Assembly: GCF_012933465.1 (NCBI RefSeq)
Contig: NZ_JABBND010000004.1
Location: 124,001-188,000 of the forward strand
Direction: 5' to 3'
Source: Actinomycetospora sp. TBRC 11914
GTDB taxonomy: Bacteria > Actinomycetota > Actinomycetes > Mycobacteriales > Pseudonocardiaceae
Length of the DNA: 64,000 bases
The notes under the pieces were generated by a model that saw only the letters and a program-made list of their open reading frames with translations, ran no database searches and was not told the DNA's origin. Both the position numbers and the translations under genes were made by a program. Numbering within the stretch: position 1 is the stretch's first letter; each line of letters begins with the position of its first letter. This document shows positions 59,135 through 64,000 of the stretch, piece by piece.

Positions 59135-60699
59135 GCCGCGTCGTCGTCATCGGGGCCGGGCTCGGCGGGCTGGCCGCGGCCGCCCGCCTCGCCGCGGCGG
59201 GTCACGACGTCGAGGTCCACGAGGCCGCCGAGCAGGCCGGCGGCAAGCTCGGGGTCCTCGAGCGCGACGGGTTCACCTTCGACACCGGGCCCTCGCTGCT
59301 CACCATGCCCGGGCTGCTCGACGAGCTCTTCGCCGCGACCGGCGGACCGGCCGGGCTGCCCGTGGCACCGGTCGACCCGGTGTGCGCGTACCACTTCGCC
59401 GACGGCACCGAGCTGGTCCTGCCCCACGACCCCGCGCGGGTCCCCGCCGCCCTCGACGCCGCCCTGGGCGCCGGCGCCGGCGCGGCCTGGGAGCGGCTGC
59501 ACGCCCGGTCCCGGCACGTGTGGTCGCTCGTCGGGCGGGACGTGCTGCGCCGGCCGCTGACGACCGCGGCGCTCGCCCGGATGAGCTCGAGCCCGTCCGG
59601 CCTGCGCGCCGTCGCCCCGTGGCGCACCGTGCGCGGGCTGGGCCGGCGGCTGCTGCCCGACCCGCGGCTGCGGCAGTGGCTGGAGCGCTACGCCACCTAC
59701 TCGGGCTCCGACCCCCGGCGCACGCCGGCGGTGCTCGCGGTGTCCGCATTCGTCGAGCAGGAGTTCGGGGCGTGGTGGGTGCCCGGGGGAATGCGCCGGA
59801 TCGTCGACACCCTCCTCGCCCGGTGCCGCGACCTCGGCGTGGCGGTGCACCTCGGCTCCCCCGTCGAGGCGGTGCTGCTCGACGGCGACCGCGTGGCCGG
59901 GGTGCGCGTGGCGGGCCGGGATAGGGCGGCCGACGTGGTCGTGAGCAACGCCGACGCCGCGGTCCTGCACGAGCACCTGCTGCCCCGGGGCGCGGCGCCG
60001 CGCGCCCGCCGCCGGCTGCGGCGCCGCCCGCCGTCGAGCGCGGGCTTCGTCCTGCTGCTCGGGCTCTCCGGGCGCGAGCCGGGGCCGGCGCACCGGGTGT
60101 GGTTCCCCGCCGACTACGACGCCGAGTTCGACGCCGTCCACGGCCGCCACCCCCGCCCGGTCGCGGACCCGACCGTCTACGTCCACGCCCCCGACGACCC
60201 CGCGCTGCGTCCCGACGACGGGTCCGAGGGCTGGTTCGTGCTGGTCAACGCCCCCGTGCACGACCCGGCCCACGGCGTCGACTGGGACACCCCGGGGCTG
60301 CGGGAGTCCTACGCCGAGCACGTCCTCGACGTCCTCGCCGCGCGCGGCACCGACGTCCGGCCGCGGCTGCGCTTCACCGAGGTCCTCACGCCCGCGGACC
60401 TCGAGCGCCGCACCGGCGCCCCGGGCGGGGCGATCTACGGGACCGCCTCCCACGGCCCCCGCGCCGCCCTGCGCCGTCCGGCCAACACCGGCCCCGTCGA
60501 CGGGCTCTACCTCGTCGGCGGCTCCGCCCACCCCGGCGGCGGGATCCCCCTGGTGCTGATGTCGGCCGAGATCGTCGCCGGGCTCATCGGTCCGGCCCCG
60601 TCTGCGGCCCCGGCTCCGGGGGGAACGACGCCGGCACCGAGCGCCCGAGGCCGGACGCCAGCTGCCCCAGCCCGACGATCCCCAGCGCCACCCCCGTGA
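59131..60699 (+). CDS. Phytoene-desaturase-family FAD oxidoreductase (CrtD-like)
   Basis: 522 residues, GTG 59131. Rossmann motif VVIGAGLGGLAAAARLAAAG, FTFDTGPSLLTMPGL, and the C-terminal FAD motif LYLVGGSAHPGGGIPLVLMSAEI, all typical of CrtI/CrtN/CrtD. With a CruF-like hydratase and a glycosyltransferase alongside, a 3',4'-desaturase of 1'-hydroxy-carotenoids is the most likely role; a plain phytoene desaturase cannot be excluded. The last ~36 residues (Pro/Ala/Arg) lie antisense to the phosphatidyltransferase gene's end and are not conserved in type. Confidence 0.88.
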   Translation: MSRVVVIGAGLGGLAAAARLAAAGHDVEVHEAAEQAGGKLGVLERDGFTFDTGPSLLTMPGLLDELFAATGGPAGLPVAPVDPVCAYHFADGTELVLPHDPARVPAALDAALGAGAGAAWERLHARSRHVWSLVGRDVLRRPLTTAALARMSSSPSGLRAVAPWRTVRGLGRRLLPDPRLRQWLERYATYSGSDPRRTPAVLAVSAFVEQEFGAWWVPGGMRRIVDTLLARCRDLGVAVHLGSPVEAVLLDGDRVAGVRVAGRDRAADVVVSNADAAVLHEHLLPRGAAPRARRRLRRRPPSSAGFVLLLGLSGREPGPAHRVWFPADYDAEFDAVHGRHPRPVADPTVYVHAPDDPALRPDDGSEGWFVLVNAPVHDPAHGVDWDTPGLRESYAEHVLDVLAARGTDVRPRLRFTEVLTPADLERRTGAPGGAIYGTASHGPRAALRRPANTGPVDGLYLVGGSAHPGGGIPLVLMSAEIVAGLIGPAPSAAPAPGGTTPAPSARGRTPAAPARRSPAPPP

Positions 60700-61285
60700 C
60701 CGCGAACGTGGTGCCCCACGCCCAGCCCGGCCCCGGGACACCCGCCGGGAAGGCCGCGGAGCCCGCGGCGGCCAGCGCGACGACGATCAGCCGCGTCGGC
60801 CGCTCGGCCACCGTGACCGCCCCGACCCCGGGCATGCCGACCGCCTGCGCCCGGGCGCGCGCGTACTCGTGCAGGAAGGTCAGCGCCGCCGTCGCCACCG
60901 CCCACCCCACGGGCGCGCCGAGCACCACCAGCACGCCCGCGAGCACGAGGTCACCGAGCCGGTCGCAGACCGCGTCGACGACCGCCCCGAGCGGCCGGGC
61001 CCGCCCGGTCCGCAGCGCGACGGCACCGTCGAGCCCGTCGAGGACCCCGGCCAGGACGACGAGCAGCGCCGTACCCACCGTCCACGGCGGGCCGACGACG
61101 GCGAGCGCCCCGGCCCCGACGAGGACCACCACCCCGGACGCCGAGAGCACGTCCGGCGGGACGCGGGCGACCGGGCCCGCGGCGAGCGCGCGCACCACCC
61201 GCAGCCAGCCCCGCACCAGCGGCGAGGGCCGGATGCCGCCGTGGAGCGCGGACCAGCCGGTGTCCCCGGTGTCCTCCGGCGCCAT
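60584..61285 (-). CDS. CDP-alcohol phosphatidyltransferase
   Basis: 233 residues from ATG 61285, about six membrane helices. The signature D-x2-DG-x2-A-x9-G-x3-D-x3-D is present (GLDGAVAL, then GAVVDAVCDRLGD), but the Arg that normally follows the Ala is Leu. The enzymes transfer phosphatidyl from CDP-diacylglycerol to an alcohol (glycerol-P, inositol-P and others). The short N-terminal extension and fit to HEYARARAQAVGM are like a minor actinobacterial branch of unknown acceptor. It converges with and overlaps the CrtD-like gene by 116 bp. Confidence 0.86.
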   Translation of the reverse strand: MAPEDTGDTGWSALHGGIRPSPLVRGWLRVVRALAAGPVARVPPDVLSASGVVVLVGAGALAVVGPPWTVGTALLVVLAGVLDGLDGAVALRTGRARPLGAVVDAVCDRLGDLVLAGVLVVLGAPVGWAVATAALTFLHEYARARAQAVGMPGVGAVTVAERPTRLIVVALAAAGSAAFPAGVPGPGWAWGTTFAVTGVALGIVGLGQLASGLGRSVPASFPPEPGPQTGPDR

Positions 61286-61336
61286 CGGGCCAGCCTGCCA
61301 AGCGTCGCCGCCCGCCGCCGCGCGACGGGGATCGTC

Positions 61337-63193
61337 GTGACCCGGGCGGACACGGGTCGGACCCGGGTGCGGCGCGCCGCCGGCGAGGTCCGCCGCACCT
61401 TCCCCGGCAGCGACGTCGCCCTCTGGGCCGGCGGCGCGACCTACTTCGGCCTCATCGGGATGGTCCCGCTCGCGCTGGTGTCGCTCTGGGCGGTCGGCCT
61501 GCTGGTCGGCGGGGACACCGTCGAGCGCGCGATGGAGGCGGCCATCGGCGGGCTGCCCGCCGGGCACGGCACCCCGGAGGCGCTGCGCACCCTCACCCGC
61601 GTGGCGCTGTCGATGTCGTGGGTGCGGGCGCTCGTCGTCCTCTTCCCGGCCAGCCTCTACGGCGAGGGCCTGCGGCGGGCGTTCCTGCAGCTGTCCGGCG
61701 TGCCCGACCGCCTCACCGGCTGGCGCGGCCGCGCCGGGCTGCTCGGGGTCGCCGTCGTCGCCCCGTTCCTCGTGCTCGTGGTGCTCGTGGCCGCGCCGCT
61801 CGTGGGCCCGCTCTACGCCCGCGGCGGGTGGTCGCTCGTCCTCGGCATCGTCATCGCCTTCCACGTGGTGTGGGTGACGGTGTCGTCGGCGCTCGTCGCG
61901 CTCTTCCGGTTCGTGGCGCCCGGCCGACTCGGCGGGCGGGCCCTGCTCCTCGGCGGCTTCGGGACGGGGTCGGTGCTGGCGGGCTTCCTGCAGGGCTTCG
62001 TGCTGTTCCTGGCCATCCCGGTCGAGTGGTCCGCGCCGTTCGGCGGGCTGCCGATCGTGGGCGCCGTCTCCGCGCTCGCGCTGTGGCTCTACCTGCTGCA
62101 CCTGCTCGTGCTCGGCGGCTACCGGGTGACCGTGGTCCTCGACGAGACGCTGCCCCGCCGCCGACGCCGACGCCGTCTCGCACCCGGTGCAGCCCGGGCC
62201 GCGGGCGGGAACCCCCGGACCATGAAGGCAGCCGTCTACCGCAAGACCGGTCCCGCCGCGGAGGTCCTCGCCGTCGAGGACATCGACGTCCCCGACCCGG
62301 GACCCGGCCAGGTCCGTGTCCGCATCACCCGCTCGGCGATCAACCCGACCGACTGGAAGACCCGCGCCGGGCTCACCGGCCGCGACCCCGACGACTTCCA
62401 GGTGCCCCACCAGGACGGCGCGGGCGTGGTCGACGCGGTGGGCCCCGACGTCACCGACCGCGAGCCCGGCCAGCACGTGTGGATCTTCTTCGCGGCGTTC
62501 GGCAACCGGTACGGCACCGCCGCCGAGTACTCCGTGCTCCCGGCCGAGCGGACGGTCCCGCTCCCCGACAACGACCACGACGAGCTCGGGGCCTGCCTCG
62601 GCGTCCCGGCCGTCACCGCCGCGCAGTGCCTGGGGAGCGACCCGGCGGCGCTCGAGGGGAAGACGGTGCTCGTGGCCGGCGGCGCCGGGGCGGTCGGGCA
62701 CTACGCGATCGAGCTGGCGAAGCACGCCGGTGCCCGCGTGGTGACCACGGTCAGCTCCGAGGACAAGGGCGAGCTGGCGCGCGCGGCCGGCGCCGACGTC
62801 GTCGTGAACTACCGGGAGAGCGGCGCGATCGAGCGGGTGCGCGGCTACGCCGAGCAGGTGGACCGCATCGTGGAGGTCGCCCTGGGCGCGAACCTCGACC
62901 TGGACCTCGCGGTCGCCGGGGCGGGCACCGTCATCTCGGTCTACGCCAACGAGCCGAACGACCCGGTGCTGCCGGTGCGCCGTTTCATGACCGCGAACGC
63001 CACCCTCCGGTTCGTCCTCCTCTACGGGGTGCTGCCCGACGACCTGGCCGCGGACCTCGCCTGGGTGCGCGACGCGGTCGACGCCGGGGCCCTCTCGCCG
63101 CTGCCCGTCTCGACCTTCGCGCTGGACGACGTCGTCGCCGCACAGGAGGCGGTGGAGAACGGCGCCGTCGGGAAGGTCATGCTGGTGCCCTGA
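61337..63193 (+). CDS. In-frame fusion: BrkB/YihY membrane protein + quinone oxidoreductase
   Basis: 618 residues from GTG 61337, one open frame without a stop. Residues 1–285 are a BrkB/YihY-type protein with about six membrane helices (GSDVALWAGGATYFGLIG, LFPASLYGEGLRRAF, LWLYLLHLLVLGGYRVT) ending in Arg7. A ~15-residue Ala/Gly linker leads into a complete zinc-independent NADPH:quinone oxidoreductase (MKAAVYRKTGPAAEV, HQDGAGVVDAVG, VLVAGGAGAVGHYAIELAKHAGA). Met 62222 looks like the native start of a separate quinone reductase. Either two genes lost a stop codon between them or it is a genuine membrane-tethered oxidoreductase. Confidence 0.75.
   Translation: MTRADTGRTRVRRAAGEVRRTFPGSDVALWAGGATYFGLIGMVPLALVSLWAVGLLVGGDTVERAMEAAIGGLPAGHGTPEALRTLTRVALSMSWVRALVVLFPASLYGEGLRRAFLQLSGVPDRLTGWRGRAGLLGVAVVAPFLVLVVLVAAPLVGPLYARGGWSLVLGIVIAFHVVWVTVSSALVALFRFVAPGRLGGRALLLGGFGTGSVLAGFLQGFVLFLAIPVEWSAPFGGLPIVGAVSALALWLYLLHLLVLGGYRVTVVLDETLPRRRRRRRLAPGAARAAGGNPRTMKAAVYRKTGPAAEVLAVEDIDVPDPGPGQVRVRITRSAINPTDWKTRAGLTGRDPDDFQVPHQDGAGVVDAVGPDVTDREPGQHVWIFFAAFGNRYGTAAEYSVLPAERTVPLPDNDHDELGACLGVPAVTAAQCLGSDPAALEGKTVLVAGGAGAVGHYAIELAKHAGARVVTTVSSEDKGELARAAGADVVVNYRESGAIERVRGYAEQVDRIVEVALGANLDLDLAVAGAGTVISVYANEPNDPVLPVRRFMTANATLRFVLLYGVLPDDLAADLAWVRDAVDAGALSPLPVSTFALDDVVAAQEAVENGAVGKVMLVP
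62222..63193 (+). other. Quinone oxidoreductase domain, possible independent start
   Basis: ATG 62222 begins a normal 323-residue QOR/zeta-crystallin-like enzyme (MDR family, NADPH motif AGGAGAVGHYA). No good ribosome site precedes it, only GGGAAC about 13 bases away. If translated alone it would be a cytosolic reductase of quinones or enones. Confidence 0.5.
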
Positions 63194-63227
63194 CAGTCGT
63201 CGACCCACGACCACCGGGAGTGCCCCT

Positions 63228-63770
63228 GTGACCAACCGATCCGGCCGTTTCGAGATCCTCCCCGACGTGATGCTGGCGTGGACCCCGGCGTCCGACCCCG
63301 AGGACGAGGTCGGCTGGGTCCGCTCCGCCGTCGCCCGCTTCGACGCCGACGGGGACCGCTCGGGCCCGCGGACCGCCTGGCGCCTCGCCGTCTCGCACTC
63401 GCGCGAGAAGCGCGTGGGCCCGGGCACCGTCGGGTGGATCCACGAGTGGGACGGCGGGCGCGGCCGGCTCGCGGGCCTCGTCGTGTTCGACAGTAACCCG
63501 TACAGCCGCACCGAGTCGGCCACGGAGGTCAGCTGGTTCGCCGACGGCATCGTCGGCGTGATCCCGCCCGAGGACCGGGTGACCGCGGAGACGATCATGG
63601 CCCACCCGGGCTGGAAGCCGAGCGCGCCGTACATGGGCGCGAAGGGGCGGCAGTTCAAGGACGGGGCACCGGTCGCGCCGGGCAACGCCGCGGTGCTGCG
63701 CGAGCTCCTCGACCCCGAGACCGCGCGGTGGCTCGGCCTCGACGCGTCGGGTCTCGCGCGATCGAGCTGA
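63228..63770 (+). CDS. Hypothetical protein
   Basis: 180 residues from GTG 63228, 34 bp after the oxidoreductase, not recognised. It is rich in Trp, Gly and Asp with probable beta structure (FEILPDVMLAWTPASDPEDE, VGWIHEWDGGRGRL, VVFDSNPYSR) and a C-terminal helix (NAAVLRELLDPETARWLGLD). There is no signal peptide or membrane segment. Codon usage is normal for the window. Its place suggests co-transcription with the fusion gene. Confidence 0.65.
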   Translation: MTNRSGRFEILPDVMLAWTPASDPEDEVGWVRSAVARFDADGDRSGPRTAWRLAVSHSREKRVGPGTVGWIHEWDGGRGRLAGLVVFDSNPYSRTESATEVSWFADGIVGVIPPEDRVTAETIMAHPGWKPSAPYMGAKGRQFKDGAPVAPGNAAVLRELLDPETARWLGLDASGLARSS

Positions 63771-63780
63771 CACCGTGTAC

Positions 63781-63799
63781 CTGTGACCTTCCGTCACAG
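63781..63799. promoter_or_regulatory. Dyad CTGTGAC-N5-GTCACAG upstream of GMC gene
   Basis: A perfect 7-bp dyad lies 25 bp before the -10 box of the oxidoreductase gene. It contains TGTGA and TCACA as in CRP/FNR sites, but with a seven-base instead of six-base spacer. It could be an operator for the leaderless promoter, or a small terminator of the preceding gene. Confidence 0.35.
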
Positions 63800-63811
63800 C
63801 TACCGGCGGGT

Positions 63812-63826
63812 TAACGTGATCCGGTG
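63812..63826 (+). promoter_or_regulatory. TAACGT -10 box, six bases before GTG (leaderless start)
   Basis: TAACGT at 63812–63817 then GATCCG and GTG 63824, exactly the spacing of the GH65 gene start. It implies a leaderless mRNA. Confidence 0.55.
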
Positions 63827-64000
63827 GAGCAGGGTGCGCACTACGACGTGCTGGTCATCGGGTCGGGGTTCGGCGGCAGCGTCTCGGCGCTGCGCCTGAC
63901 CGAGAAGGGCTACCGCGTCGGCGTGCTCGAGGCCGGCCGGCGCTTCACCCCGCAGACGCTGCCCTCGACGTCGTGGGACGTCCGGAACTTCCTCTGGGCA
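63824..64000 (+). CDS. GMC-family FAD oxidoreductase (ChoD-like), 5' part
   Basis: 59 residues are present from GTG 63824; the rest lies past the window. The FAD motif [19 protein letters not shown], then [13 protein letters not shown] and [13 protein letters not shown], match the N-terminus of mycobacterial ChoD-type GMC oxidoreductases, often annotated as cholesterol oxidases but with unproven substrates. Position after a dyad and -10 box suggests its own regulation. Confidence 0.88.
   Translation, partial: MEQGAHYDVLVIGSGFGGSVSALRLTEKGYRVGVLEAGRRFTPQTLPSTSWDVRNFLWA

Overview
The window is GC-rich (well over 70% by eye), nearly free of mobile elements, and uses GTG starts very often. A FHA–PstP–RodA–PbpA–PknA–PknB block with CrgA and PpiA nearby, a PIG-L (mycothiol-type) deacetylase, an Rv0909-type small protein and many IclR/SDR genes point to an actinobacterium, most likely Pseudonocardiales (Pseudonocardia/Actinomycetospora-like). 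The block is the one found close to oriC in mycobacteria, so this is probably a chromosomal stretch not far from the origin. No genus is proven.

Layout. 1–10.8 kb: a partial DUF1996 exported protein, an orphan response regulator lacking the usual phosphorylation-pocket residues, a hydrolase, a PIG-L deacetylase, a tail-anchored Pro-rich protein, a cyclopropane-fatty-acid-synthase-like methyltransferase, an SDR, and a TM0106-type RecB-like nuclease. 11.1–18.1 kb: an IclR regulator translationally coupled to a betaine/carnitine/choline-type ABC importer (permease, ATPase, permease) with three tandem substrate-binding lipoproteins that drift progressively. 18–24.2 kb: an NAD(P)-binding protein, an amidohydrolase plus DUF59 pair normally seen with propane-type monooxygenases (no monooxygenase here), a frameshifted AbiEi/DUF559-like gene flanked by 53-bp inverted repeats, and an IclR–MetE-like pair. 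24–34 kb: GH65 phosphorylase, a Ser/Thr kinase, a thioesterase, serS, an RmlB-like protein with an altered active site, a degraded 600-bp intergenic tract, a DUF4185 protein and tRNA-Leu(CAG).

34–48.4 kb: the growth/division signalling block. FhaA and FhaB (phosphothreonine readers), PstP (phosphatase), RodA and PbpA (septal/elongation peptidoglycan synthesis), and PknA and PknB (kinases) form one tightly overlapping operon; trpG, crgA, a PH-domain protein, a rhomboid protease, ppiA and an Ala/Lys-rich coiled-coil membrane protein follow. The mycobacterial gene order ends at about 48.4 kb.

48.4–64 kb: accessory genes. A DUF1023 hydrolase with a WXG100-like partner, mug glycosylase, then a compact operon of lactonase-like MBL hydrolase, hydroxyacid-oxoacid transhydrogenase (iron-ADH family), His-tailed FmdB zinc ribbon, aldehyde dehydrogenase and two SCO6745-like proteins. 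Its enzyme set parallels gamma-butyrolactone → gamma-hydroxybutyrate → succinic semialdehyde → succinate. Then come a carotenoid end-group module (CruF-like hydratase, glycosyltransferase, CrtD-like desaturase), a CDP-alcohol phosphatidyltransferase, an in-frame BrkB–quinone-reductase fusion, an unknown protein and the start of a ChoD-like GMC oxidoreductase.

The most unusual non-coding features are families of intergenic hairpins: 52–53-bp double-palindrome elements (three copies, two of them flanking the broken AbiEi-like gene), and a bidirectional 3'-end architecture in which stop codon TAG is followed at once by a three-base-loop mini-hairpin, in two of three cases with an extra 40-bp hairpin inserted. 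A set of TANNNT-N6–8-GTG gene starts suggests leaderless transcripts.
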